Part shown: positions 50,493 to 58,296 of the stretch, piece by piece | Layout of the letters: the number at the start of each line of letters is the position of its first letter | Numbering within the stretch: position 1 is the first letter of the stretch | Origin: Duganella aquatilis | GTDB lineage: Bacteria > Pseudomonadota > Gammaproteobacteria > Burkholderiales > Burkholderiaceae_D | NCBI RefSeq assembly: GCF_009674565.1 | Contig: NZ_WKJL01000012.1 | Coordinates: 124,001-188,000, forward strand | DNA length: 64,000 nt | Reading direction: 5' to 3' | Notes under the pieces: generated by a model | What the model saw: only the letters and a program-made list of their open reading frames with translations | The model's database searches: none | What the model was told of the DNA's origin: nothing | Program-made: the position numbers and the translations under genes

Positions 50493-51752
50493 TCAATCCT
50501 GCAACGCCGAGGCGATGCCCTTCTGCGCGCGCTCCACCGGCATGCGGGTATTCCAGTAGGTGGTCAGCACATCCTGCAGCGCACCGTTCTGGTCCGGAGT
50601 CAGAAACACTTCGATCATGCCGACCGCGCGCGACTTGTCTTTCAGGATCGCCATGCCAGCCTGCGCGCACACGTCCATGCTCGACGTGTCGACATTGCTG
50701 AGTATGGGCAGCGAACCCTTGATCTTGTTGAACTCCAGCTGCGCGCCCGGCGTCAGCATGGTGGTGGCCAGCAGTTTTTGCGCGCGCACCGCGTCCGGGT
50801 TGCTGGTTTTCGGGAACACGAAGGCGTCGCCCTGGATCAGGTACGGCACGTTGGCGCCGAGGCCGGGAATGCAGCCGAAGTCCTTGCCGGCGGTCTGGCG
50901 CGCGGCGGCGAATTCGCCCTTGGCCCAGTCGCCCATGATCTGCACGCCGGCCTTGCCGCTGATGAGCATGGCGGTGGCGTCGTTCCAGTTGCGGTTGGGC
51001 GAGCCGGCGTCCACATAGCCCTGCAGGCGCTTGAAGGCCAGCAGCACTTTCTTGAACGCCTCGGAATTGATCGCTTTCGGCGAGCGGTCGCGCAGCACTT
51101 GCAGGTACAGCTCCTTGCCGCCAACGTTGGCCAGCATGGCCTGGAACAGGATGTTTTCCTGCCACGGCTGGCCGCCGTGCGCCAGGCCGACCAGACCGGC
51201 GGCCTTCAGCTTGTCGAGCGCGGCGAACAGCTCATCCGGCGTGGCCGGTTCCTTGGCGATGCCGGCCTTCTTGAAGGCGGCCTTGGAATACCAGATCCAG
51301 GTCGACATGTGAATGTCCACCGGCACCGCGTAGAAATGGCCCTTGACCTTGATGACGTCCAGCACCGGCTGCGGCATCAGCTGGTCCCAGCGGTCGCGCG
51401 CGGCGATGTCGTCGACGTTGTTGAGCGAACCCTGGTCGATCAGGTCGCGGAACTGTTTGGTGGTGTTGAACTGGGCGGCGGTGGGCGGATTGCCGCCGAC
51501 GATGCGGTTGATCGCCACCGCCTTGGCCTGGTCGGCGCCGGCAATCGCGGTGTCGCCCCAGACGCCGCCGGCGGCGCGGTAGGCGTCGGCGAACTTGCGC
51601 ACGGCCGCCGACTCGCTGCTGGAAGTCCACCAGTGCATCACTTCCGCTTTCGGCGCGGCAGCCGCGGCAGCGTCGGATTTGCCGGCAGCGAAGGCCAGCA
51701 CGGCCAGCAAGGCCCATGCGATGCGCGTCGCGCCCGTACTTTGCTTGTACAT
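50493..51752 (-). CDS. ABC sugar-transporter solute-binding protein
   Basis: A 419-residue periplasmic binding protein of the family 1 (glucose/mannose type). The start is ATG 51752 (GGAG six bases upstream), which opens with a signal peptide MYKQSTGATRIAWALLAVLA and cleavage near SDAAA. The mature protein has VMHWWTSSSESAAVRKFADA, IHMSTWIWYSKAAFKKAGI and GKAGVQIMGDWAKGEF. No permease or ATPase gene lies beside it: the next gene is the LacI regulator and the far side is the Tad region. It may use components elsewhere. Transcription starts from a strong promoter about 150 bases upstream with an operator and a terminator-like hairpin in the leader. Confidence 0.92.
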   Translation of the reverse strand: MYKQSTGATRIAWALLAVLAFAAGKSDAAAAAAPKAEVMHWWTSSSESAAVRKFADAYRAAGGVWGDTAIAGADQAKAVAINRIVGGNPPTAAQFNTTKQFRDLIDQGSLNNVDDIAARDRWDQLMPQPVLDVIKVKGHFYAVPVDIHMSTWIWYSKAAFKKAGIAKEPATPDELFAALDKLKAAGLVGLAHGGQPWQENILFQAMLANVGGKELYLQVLRDRSPKAINSEAFKKVLLAFKRLQGYVDAGSPNRNWNDATAMLISGKAGVQIMGDWAKGEFAAARQTAGKDFGCIPGLGANVPYLIQGDAFVFPKTSNPDAVRAQKLLATTMLTPGAQLEFNKIKGSLPILSNVDTSSMDVCAQAGMAILKDKSRAVGMIEVFLTPDQNGALQDVLTTYWNTRMPVERAQKGIASALQD

Positions 51753-51804
51753 CCAGTCTCCGTCTATTTTTTTGTCATACCGAGATACTACCGCTTCCAC
51801 CGGC

Positions 51805-51834
51805 AAAAAAGCCGGCGCCGTCCAGGGCGCCGGC
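51805..51834 (-). terminator. Terminator-like hairpin in the leader of the binding-protein gene
   Basis: Perfect 9-bp stem GCCGGCGCC / GGCGCCGGC with a six-base loop, followed on the minus strand by TTTTTT. It lies between the promoter (51903-51932) and the ATG at 51752, so it could act as an attenuator. Confidence 0.7.
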
Positions 51835-51876
51835 AACTTCGCGGGGCGAAGAGACGATGGTGAGCGCCAAACGAAA

Positions 51877-51892
51877 TTGGAAACGTTCCCAA
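51877..51892 (-). promoter_or_regulatory. LacI-family operator upstream of the binding-protein gene
   Basis: TTGGAAACGTTCCCAA, a near palindrome with central CG matching the site at 49333-49346. It begins about ten bases after the -10 element, covering the early transcribed region. Confidence 0.75.
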
Positions 51893-51902
51893 TTCTGCTT
51901 TG

Positions 51903-51932
51903 AATATAGCATCCAATGATTTTCAGTGTCAA
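51903..51932 (-). promoter_or_regulatory. Sigma-70 promoter of the binding-protein gene
   Basis: On the minus strand TTGACA (51932-51927) and TATATT (51908-51903) are separated by 18 bases. Predicted start near 51896 gives a leader of about 145 bases. Confidence 0.75.
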
Positions 51933-52017
51933 CGGAAAGTCGGCGGCTTGTGCCGCATCAATCGGGAACATTTCCTGATGGATAAAATCAAAGCGCCACC
52001 ATTCTCGGGAGAAACCC

Positions 52018-53490
52018 ATGCGCCGCAGCAGCCGGCCCCGCCAGCGGGGCGTGATCGCCGTCCTGTGCTGCGCCATGGTGCTGGGCATCCTGGCCATCGT
52101 CGGGCTGGCGCTGGACCTGGCCATGGTCTACAACCGCAAGGCCGAGTTGCAGGGACTGGCCGAAGCCACCGCCCTGGCCGCCGCACGCGAGCTGAACGGC
52201 ACCAGCGCCGGCATCACCAGCGCCGCGACCGCCGCCGCCAACGCCGCGCTCGGCTTCCGCTATCAGTACAACCAGCAGGCCGTGGCCTGGAGCAGCGACG
52301 CGCTGCGCTTCGCCGCCGCCGCCAACACGCCGGACGAAGGCTGGACCGACGCGGCCGGCGCGCAGGCGGCGCCGGTCAGCATGCTGTACGCCAAGGTGGA
52401 CACGCGCGCGCTGCCGGGCGATGCCGGCGTGGTCGCCACCATGTTCATGCTGCTGACGCCCAACGGGCCGCTCAGCGTCAGCACGGCGGCGCGCGCGGTG
52501 GCCGGCCGCGTGTCGACGCTGGTGACGCCGCTGGCGATCTGCGCCCAGTCGCCGGCGCCAGCAGCGGCGCGCGCCAACGTCGCCGGCAGCGGCATGTACG
52601 ATGAACTGGTGGAATTCGGCTTCCGGCGCGGCGTCTCCTACGACCTGATGAACCTCAATCCGAACGGCGCCACGCCGGAAAACTTCGTCATCGATCCGCT
52701 GGCGCCGCCCGGCGTGGCCGGCACGGCGGCCCACTTCGCCAGCGACGTGGTGGGCCCCTTCGTCTGCGCCGGCCAGTTGCCGATGCCGACCGTGATGGGC
52801 GGACAGCTGACGCTGCAACGCGGCTTCCCGCTGGGCGCCTACGCAGCCCACCTGAACTCGCGCTTCGACGACTACGCCGGCCATGCCTGCACGGCGGAAG
52901 GCGCGCCGCCGGACAGCAACATCATGCCCTTCGATAAATCCACCATCGCGTGGATGGTGCCCGGCCCCGCCACCCAGGCTGCCGACAGCTGGCAGAGCGG
53001 CGGCAAGCTGTGGACGCGCGCCGACCCGCTGCCGGGCGACGCCAGCAACACCGCGCCGCTGTACGGAACGCTGTGGGCATACGCCCGCGCCGTCCCCTAC
53101 GCGACCTACACGGCCCAGCCGGCCGAGCCGGCCGGCGGCTATGGCGGCTTCCAGACCACCGCATGGTCCAAGCTGTACGCGCCGGGGCCGCCGGCGGCCA
53201 CCGGCTATCCGTCGACCTCGCTGACGCTCGCGCCTTACGCCCTCTCCAGCAGCAGCACCTTCCGCGCCCCCACCACACCCGAGCACCAGCCGGGGGTGGC
53301 CAAACGGCGCGTGCTCAACGTGGCGCTGCTGGACTGTCCGGTGGCCGCCGGCGCCATCACCAGCGCCAGCGTGCGCGGCGTGGGGCGCTTCTTCATGACC
53401 GTGCCGGCCACTGCCGCCAGCCTCAACGCGGAATTCGGCGGCGTCGCCCCGGCGGCGGCGTTGAGCGGCACGGTGGAGTTGCAGCGATGA
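52018..53490 (+). CDS. TadG-like (Tad/TadE-TadG family) pilus-assembly-type protein
   Basis: A 490-residue protein. The N-terminus is the class signature: a basic segment RRSSRPRQRGVIAV, a membrane helix (about residues 13-34), then a long helix DLAMVYNRKAELQGLAEATA that normally contacts the pseudopilin machinery. The remaining 400 residues are an exported domain with several Cys, and no von Willebrand metal site is evident. Tad genes form tight-adherence pili, but only this gene and the next are present here; no secretion ATPase, prepilin peptidase or flp gene is in the window. Confidence 0.83.
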   Translation: MRRSSRPRQRGVIAVLCCAMVLGILAIVGLALDLAMVYNRKAELQGLAEATALAAARELNGTSAGITSAATAAANAALGFRYQYNQQAVAWSSDALRFAAAANTPDEGWTDAAGAQAAPVSMLYAKVDTRALPGDAGVVATMFMLLTPNGPLSVSTAARAVAGRVSTLVTPLAICAQSPAPAAARANVAGSGMYDELVEFGFRRGVSYDLMNLNPNGATPENFVIDPLAPPGVAGTAAHFASDVVGPFVCAGQLPMPTVMGGQLTLQRGFPLGAYAAHLNSRFDDYAGHACTAEGAPPDSNIMPFDKSTIAWMVPGPATQAADSWQSGGKLWTRADPLPGDASNTAPLYGTLWAYARAVPYATYTAQPAEPAGGYGGFQTTAWSKLYAPGPPAATGYPSTSLTLAPYALSSSSTFRAPTTPEHQPGVAKRRVLNVALLDCPVAAGAITSASVRGVGRFFMTVPATAASLNAEFGGVAPAAALSGTVELQR

Positions 53491-53505
53491 CGCCGGTGTG
53501 CAGCC

Positions 53506-54084
53506 ATGCGGACGACTGAGCGTCAGCGCGGCGCCACCGCCGCCGAATTCGCCTTGTGCGCGGTGGTCTTCTTTACCGTGGTGTTCTTCATTATCGAACT
53601 GGCGCGCGCGCTGTACCTGCTGAACACGCTGCAGGAAACGACGCGCCGCGCGGCGGCCATGGCGGCCGTCAGCGACTTCAGCGATCCGGCGGTGATGAAC
53701 CAGGTGCGGCAGGCGGCCGTGCTGCGCGACGGACCGGGCATGCTGCTGCTGGGCGCGCCGGTCACCGACGCCCATGTGCGCATCGACTACCTGTCGCTGC
53801 CGCGCACTGCCGGCGGCGTCATGACCATGACGCCGATGCCGGCGGCCAGCCTGCCGGCCTGTCCGGCGCGCGCGCGCATCCAGTGCGTCGCCAATCCGAA
53901 CGGCGACAGCTGCATCCGTTTCGTGCGGGTGCGCATCTGCGCGCCCGACGCGGCCGACTGCAAAGCCGTCCTTTACCAGCCATTACTGCCCCTGACCGCC
54001 ATCAACTTCCCGCTGCCGCCGGCGACCACCATCGCCAAAGCCGAATCGCTCGGCTTCCAGCCGGGGAGCACTTTATGTCCATGA
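53506..54084 (+). CDS. TadE-like pseudopilin
   Basis: A 192-residue protein with the TadE N-terminus: RQRGATAAEFALCAVVFFTV, in which a conserved Glu follows the cleavage region, then a membrane helix and a short exported domain with several Cys (LPACPARARIQCVANPNGDS). It begins 15 bases after the TadG-like stop, so they form one unit. The exported portion is short, as usual for TadE. Role in pilus or surface-structure assembly is inferred from the family only. Confidence 0.85.
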   Translation: MRTTERQRGATAAEFALCAVVFFTVVFFIIELARALYLLNTLQETTRRAAAMAAVSDFSDPAVMNQVRQAAVLRDGPGMLLLGAPVTDAHVRIDYLSLPRTAGGVMTMTPMPAASLPACPARARIQCVANPNGDSCIRFVRVRICAPDAADCKAVLYQPLLPLTAINFPLPPATTIAKAESLGFQPGSTLCP

Positions 54085-54335
54085 AATTTGACGATGAAGA
54101 TCGCCCGGCCTATGATCAGGCGATGGAAGCGCGTATACAAAAGATTGAGTCCGAACTGGCCACTCTCAAAATCGATGGGGCGGTGATCAAGTCCAACTAT
54201 GCCACCAAGGCCGATATCGCCGAATTGAAGACGCTCATCGCCGAAGCCAAATCGTCCATCATCATCTGGGTAGTGAGTGCGATCTTCCTCGCCCAGGTGC
54301 TGCCATCTTTGCTGAAGCTGTTCCTTGCCAGCTAG
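54075..54335 (+). CDS. Small coiled-coil membrane protein
   Basis: An 86-residue protein overlapping the TadE end by ten bases; GGGGAG lies before ATG 54075. Residues 15-60 form a coiled coil (ARIQKIESELATLKIDGAVI, YATKADIAELKTLIAEAK) and residues 61-83 one membrane span (IIIWVVSAIFLAQVLPSLLK). It resembles the protein at 25024-25335 in the ATKADI motif and in layout. Function unknown; overlap suggests co-translation with the TadE gene. Confidence 0.8.
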   Translation: MSMKFDDEDRPAYDQAMEARIQKIESELATLKIDGAVIKSNYATKADIAELKTLIAEAKSSIIIWVVSAIFLAQVLPSLLKLFLAS

Positions 54336-54348
54336 CGCACCAGGGACC

Positions 54349-54558
54349 TTATTTATCGGCCAGCATGTCCGCAATGGCGTTGATCACCACCTGCGCCTGC
54401 GCCTTCGGAATGATGACGATGCTGTCGTCGTGCCCATCCATCCCCTGTTGCCGCAGCACGATTTCGCCGTTGCTGTTTGCGTAGATGGCCAGCGCGTCCA
54501 CGCGCGGCAGCACCAGCGATTCCCTCGCCGACGTGCTGTTCCAATCCCAGTCCGCCAT
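54349..54558 (-). CDS. Small hypothetical protein
   Basis: A 69-residue protein starting MADWDWNSTSARESLVLPRV, ending QVVINAIADMLADK. AGGA lies six bases before ATG 54558. It has a beta-strand pattern with NGEIVLRQQG and VIIPKAQAQ and a C-terminal helix, and no recognised family. The gap to the convergent gene at 54075-54335 is 13 bases. Confidence 0.65.
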   Translation of the reverse strand: MADWDWNSTSARESLVLPRVDALAIYANSNGEIVLRQQGMDGHDDSIVIIPKAQAQVVINAIADMLADK

Positions 54559-54640
54559 ATCAATCCTTGGTTGTTGTTTGATACGGCATGATAGCCCAAC
54601 AGCCGGCAGAATCAAAAATCGCCGGCGGCGGGCGCAAGGC

Positions 54641-54955
54641 TTAATCCAGCGGCGTGGCGGGTGCGTTTGCCGGCAGTGTCCACTTGCCGTTTTGAATGTG
54701 CGGTGAACTGCCTTCCAGCTCGCCGCCAAGATTAAAGCTGAACGTGTAGCGCATGTCCGGATTGCGCGCGGACAATCGTTCAAGCGCCTCAAAAATATGA
54801 CGAATGTCGATCTCGTTCGAGCTGCCCAGCAGCGTGCGTTCCAAACGTCCGACCAACTCGGCGTTGACGCTGCGGCCGGCCCTGTCCGCCTCCGCCTTCA
54901 GCTTTTCAAAGAGCGAAAACGGCATTCGATATTGACTTCGGTGAATATCTCCCAT
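54641..54955 (-). CDS. Arc-family ribbon-helix-helix DNA-binding protein
   Basis: A 104-residue protein. The ribbon-helix-helix fills residues 1-45: SQYRMPFSLFEKLKAEADRA and GRSVNAELVGRLERTL, the Arc/MetJ pattern. A C-terminal extension (ISARNPDMRYTFSFN-type) has no known domain. ATG 54955 is chosen because an upstream frame extension is not protein-like. It is divergent from the first PEP-CTERM gene with 268 bases between, where several GATG-type repeats lie, the kind of short repeats such proteins bind. Confidence 0.8.
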   Translation of the reverse strand: MGDIHRSQYRMPFSLFEKLKAEADRAGRSVNAELVGRLERTLLGSSNEIDIRHIFEALERLSARNPDMRYTFSFNLGGELEGSSPHIQNGKWTLPANAPATPLD

Positions 54956-55121
54956 GGCGATATCTTGGCACCAACACGATTTACTAGCTAGTGACTGAAA
55001 ATATGAAATTAGTGACAGATTAGTTGAAATAAGAAAAAATTCCGTGCGGAACTTCACACAGAAATCAAAGGTGCCGCTGGCGTAATCGTCCACATGGCGT
55101 TCTGTTTTATTGCTTTAAGAA

Positions 55122-55203
55122 ATCATCAAAATGGATGATGCCATTTTTGTCATGGCAAACTACAATCACATTGGATGTCATCTAAATAACACTTGATGTT
55201 ATC
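55122..55203. promoter_or_regulatory. Cluster of GATG-type repeats, possible Arc-like operators
   Basis: ATCATC/GATGAT (55122-55139), TGCCAT/ATGGCA (55139-55157), then GATGTCATC (55174-55182) and GATGTTATC (55195-55203) whose starts are 21 bases apart. All lie in the divergent region between the Arc-like gene and the PEP-CTERM gene. Confidence 0.4.
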
Positions 55204-55223
55204 CACCACGAGAGTAAGAAATC

Positions 55224-55835
55224 ATGTCTATCAAATCACTTAGCACTGCGGTAGTCCTCGCTCTGTCATCCGCTGCATCCACAGTTCATGCGACAACGAT
55301 TGATTTTGAAGGTTTCCCTACCCCCGAAGGAAATGGGGTGTTCGGCTATCTTGCATCCGCCTACGGCTTCACCTGGACAGGGCTATATGACGAGTATAGT
55401 GTCGTGGTCAGCCCGAATTACGCCCTTTACTTTGGTGGGACACCGGATCAATCCCACTCAGGGACCAACTACGCGTGGACCGGTGGGTCGGGCGAGTTTG
55501 TCATGGAAGCTGCTTCATTCACATTGAATAGCCTTTGGCTACGCACACCATGGGCTACCGGATCGCTTGACGTGAAGGGGTATAAGGATGGGGTTGAGAT
55601 TTACTCATCAACCGTCGTCATCAGTGGCGCCTATCAGCAAAAGATCTTCGACTTCGTCGGTGTCGATAAGGTGACATTCTATGGAAACAACATCGGCAAT
55701 CTGCTCTTCGACGATGTCGTGGTTAATGAGACCCCGGGGCTCCCTCCCCCTGTACCAGAACCCGAAACCTACGCCCTGCTGCTAGCCGGCCTGGGCCTGG
55801 TCGGCGCCTTCGTCCGACGTCGCACACGAGCGTAA
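55224..55835 (+). CDS. PEP-CTERM sorted protein
   Basis: A 203-residue exported protein: signal peptide (MSIKSLSTAVVLALSSAAST, cleavage near VHA), a beta-rich body, and a PEP-CTERM end PVPEPETYALLLAGLGLVGA followed by RRRTRA. The body has IDFEGFPTPEGNG and LFDDVVVNET, typical of surface or matrix proteins of this class. An exosortase should cleave the tail, but none is in the window. First gene downstream of the GATG repeats. Confidence 0.93.
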   Translation: MSIKSLSTAVVLALSSAASTVHATTIDFEGFPTPEGNGVFGYLASAYGFTWTGLYDEYSVVVSPNYALYFGGTPDQSHSGTNYAWTGGSGEFVMEAASFTLNSLWLRTPWATGSLDVKGYKDGVEIYSSTVVISGAYQQKIFDFVGVDKVTFYGNNIGNLLFDDVVVNETPGLPPPVPEPETYALLLAGLGLVGAFVRRRTRA

Positions 55836-55854
55836 GTAACGCCGCACGCAACAC

Positions 55855-55875
55855 AGCCCTTCGGGGCTTTTTTTT
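55855..55875 (+). terminator. Terminator of the first PEP-CTERM gene
   Basis: AGCCC, loop TTCG, GGGCT, then eight T. Short but with a good T run, 20 bases after the stop. Confidence 0.85.
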
Positions 55876-56039
55876 CGCGCGTACGAATGGCTCTTCCCAC
55901 CAGCGTCGCTCTCACAGCTTTCAACCTTGTTGTGGGAGATCGACATTTCAACGGTGCGGCAACCCTGGAATGCTACGCTTTGACGACGGCCGCCAAGCCG
56001 CCCATCAGCGTTCTCAAACCCAAGCTATCCGAGGGAAAT

Positions 56040-56552
56040 ATGAAAAACTTCATCCAGGTTCTTGTAGCGCTGGCGGCTATTCTCATGCTGCACGCGCCCG
56101 CGCACGCCTTGTCCGAGCTCAACAGCCCGATCGATCCGAAAGTCATTGTCACCGTTGGCGATTTGCAATGGGTGTGGTCGGGCCCGTGCGCCCCGGTAGA
56201 GCCCAGTTGCGGCACTTCGATGCAGCGCGATAACTTCACCATCCCGACCGCCGCGCAATGGCTGTCCAGTTTCGCCGATACGGCAACAGTTGTTGCCGCC
56301 TTCACCACCACGCCCTTTACCGGGATTTGCGCCTCACCATGGTTTAATACCGCGCTCGATCATTGCGACCTGATGGACCTGCAGATGGGATCTATCTGGA
56401 ACGCCCCCTCCCCAATCGGAACATTCGAGACGCAGAATGCGGGCGCCGAAGCCTTCCTCGTCCGCGTGGTGCCGGAACCCGAGACCTATCTCATGCTCGT
56501 AGCGGGCCTAGGCCTGGTGGCCGCCATCGCGCGCCGTAAGCGATCGACATGA
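56040..56552 (+). CDS. PEP-CTERM sorted protein
   Basis: A 170-residue exported protein. ATG 56040 is chosen because GAGGGAA lies just before it and it opens with a signal peptide (MKNFIQVLVALAAILMLHAP, cleavage near AHA). The tail VPEPETYLMLVAGLGLVAAI and RRKRST is the PEP-CTERM anchor. The body carries four Cys (GPCAPVEPSCGTS and ICASPWFNTALDHC) that could form disulfides. Function unknown. Confidence 0.92.
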   Translation: MKNFIQVLVALAAILMLHAPAHALSELNSPIDPKVIVTVGDLQWVWSGPCAPVEPSCGTSMQRDNFTIPTAAQWLSSFADTATVVAAFTTTPFTGICASPWFNTALDHCDLMDLQMGSIWNAPSPIGTFETQNAGAEAFLVRVVPEPETYLMLVAGLGLVAAIARRKRST

Positions 56553-56716
56553 TCGCCGGCACTCCAAAGCTTCCAAGTGTGTAGTTTTTAAAAATCTTTT
56601 GTAACAACGCCGCGCACGATTGACTTTCAACGGGTATAAAAATGTTTTTTTGCTATTATTTTTATGCCATCCGGCAAATATATTAGTTAATAAAATACAC
56701 ATCAAGGGGCAAGTAT

Positions 56717-57196
56717 ATGAAACTTAAGTGCACCATCGCTGCGCTTTTGGCAGCAACCGCGTTTAGCGCTACCGCCGCTAACCAAACCTTCAACGTCACG
56801 CCTGGCGTTGCATTGAATTTTAACGGACTGGGCCCGCTGCTTTCCAGCGCCGATCACTCGGACACGCTCACGTTTACTGGCCTCGCCGCAGGCACGTACT
56901 CTGTGTTTCTGTCGTACAGCAGCGTCAACGTCGACCTCACCAAGGCCAGCCTGAACGACGATACGCCGATCCTGCTTTTCCATACGCCTAGCGCAAGTCT
57001 CGGCACTTTCGCCGTCACCGACCAGTCGCCATTCACGCTGAAATTGTGGGGTGCGGTGACCGGAAATCCAATCGGCGCATCGTACAACGGCCAGATCGTG
57101 GTCACCGCAGTTCCTGAACCAGCAACCTACGGCATGCTGCTCGGCGGCCTGGGCCTGCTGGGTTATGCCGCTCGTCGTCGCAAAAATCAAGCCTGA
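56717..57196 (+). CDS. PEP-CTERM sorted protein, FxDxF-like
   Basis: A 159-residue exported protein with signal peptide MKLKCTIAALLAATAFSATA and a single beta-sandwich-like body (SDTLTFTGLAAGTYSVFLSY, VDLTKASLNDDTP) of the FxDxF-type PEP-CTERM group, by pattern. The tail is VPEPATYGMLLGGLGLLGYA and ARRRKNQ. AAGGGG precedes the ATG. A terminator follows at 57227. Confidence 0.92.
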   Translation: MKLKCTIAALLAATAFSATAANQTFNVTPGVALNFNGLGPLLSSADHSDTLTFTGLAAGTYSVFLSYSSVNVDLTKASLNDDTPILLFHTPSASLGTFAVTDQSPFTLKLWGAVTGNPIGASYNGQIVVTAVPEPATYGMLLGGLGLLGYAARRRKNQA

Positions 57197-57226
57197 TCCC
57201 TGCATCTATCCATAGTTGGATGAAAC

Positions 57227-57264
57227 AAGCTCGCGTTCCCTCGGTTCGCGGGCTTTATTTATTT
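57227..57264 (+). terminator. Terminator of the third PEP-CTERM gene
   Basis: AAGCTCGCG / CGCGGGCTT stem with one G-T pair, then TTATTTATTT, 30 bases after the stop. Confidence 0.75.
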
Positions 57265-57309
57265 CTGCCGGTCACGTTTCGCTTCGCATGAAACCATGAA
57301 AATATTTGA

Positions 57310-57830
57310 TGCACTGGCGTCTTTGGCTCGGCTGGCCAGAACTTGACCGGCCTGACGTTTGCGCAATCCATCACCGCAAGTGTTGATCCTGCACTGTGGT
57401 CCACCACGTCTCCAGGACTTTCTATCTTGTCAGGCACCGGCCCTGCATTTACCGACACGGTTACCGTCAATGGCCATACCTTGACATTTACGGCGGTTTC
57501 CACCGACAGCAATGGCTATCAACTCATATTCAACCAATTGTCGCGGGGCTACGGCCTCACCGACGACGTGCAGAGCCCTTCATCCCGCACGCCAGCTTTG
57601 GTCAAGCCTTGACGCTGGGTTCAATCAACTCGATTTACGGGAGTAATGCCGTTTTCAGCGTAAGCGGTAGTCAACACGCTTATTTTTCCGCGCTAGGAAC
57701 TGTTACCTCCCTGACAGTCAGCTCCTTCGATGTCCCTGCCCCTGTTCCCGAACCAGAAACCTACGCCATGTTGCTGGCCGGCATAGGCCTGGTCGGCTTC
57801 GCGGCAGGCCGGAAACGCACGACCGTTTGA
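57310..57830 (+). pseudogene. Decayed PEP-CTERM gene (5' end lost, internal frameshift)
   Basis: The frame from 57310 encodes CTGVFGSAGQNLTGLTFAQS and continues to LIFNQLSRGYGLTDDVQ without a start codon or signal peptide; an in-frame TGA precedes it at 57307. Near 57573-57590 the homologous reading moves to another frame (PFIPHASFGQALTLGSINS) and goes on to an intact tail VPEPETYAMLLAGIGLVGFA and AGRKRTTV. Both the missing 5' part and the frameshift make a functional product unlikely. The body resembles common PEP-CTERM surface proteins. Confidence 0.85.
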
Positions 57831-57957
57831 TCCACCGCCGGCGCCCATATGGCGCCGTTAGCAGCCCGCACCGGCCGCCGCTCGCTGTTTGGCATCTAAC
57901 AGACGTGCAAACAAGCAAGCCATACAATCAAGGCATACAAGCTGAAAAGGTATCGCC

Positions 57958-58161
57958 ATGGCTGCTGATGACCGAAGAACCCGGCCCAGCGAGGCGCTTG
58001 CCGTCGATAACGCCATCTGGCTGATGGGTAAGGAAGGCACGGCGTCTGCAATTCACTACCTGGGTGTCAAGGGCATATCACATGACGTCGCAGTGCGTGC
58101 GCTGAACAACCCGCTGCTGCGTCGTCGCCATCGCGAGCGCAGAAAAAGTCGGCGGCAGTAG
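57958..58161 (+). CDS. Small basic hypothetical protein
   Basis: A 67-residue protein (MAADDRRTRPSEALAVDNAI, then MGKEGTASAIHYLGVKGISH, ending in the basic RRRHRERRKSRRQ). AAAGG lies seven bases before the ATG. Helical with a charged tail; similar small proteins occur in related genomes to my recollection, function unknown. Confidence 0.6.
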   Translation: MAADDRRTRPSEALAVDNAIWLMGKEGTASAIHYLGVKGISHDVAVRALNNPLLRRRHRERRKSRRQ

Positions 58162-58296
58162 TCCGCCCGCGCAAGAACAAGCCGCTCCATATGAGCGGAA
58201 CGGCTTGCTGGATGCGGCTCTGGAATGAGGCGTCGAGCTGGCTGGGTTTGCACCTGTGCCGGTGTCCGCCCAATCCGCCAGCAGGCGTGGGTTGAC

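Noticed and set aside
51964..51976. GGGAACATTTCC near the TadG start as a third LacI operator
   Set aside because: The half-sites are three bases apart instead of four as in the two accepted sites, and it lies outside the promoter regions of the regulated genes.
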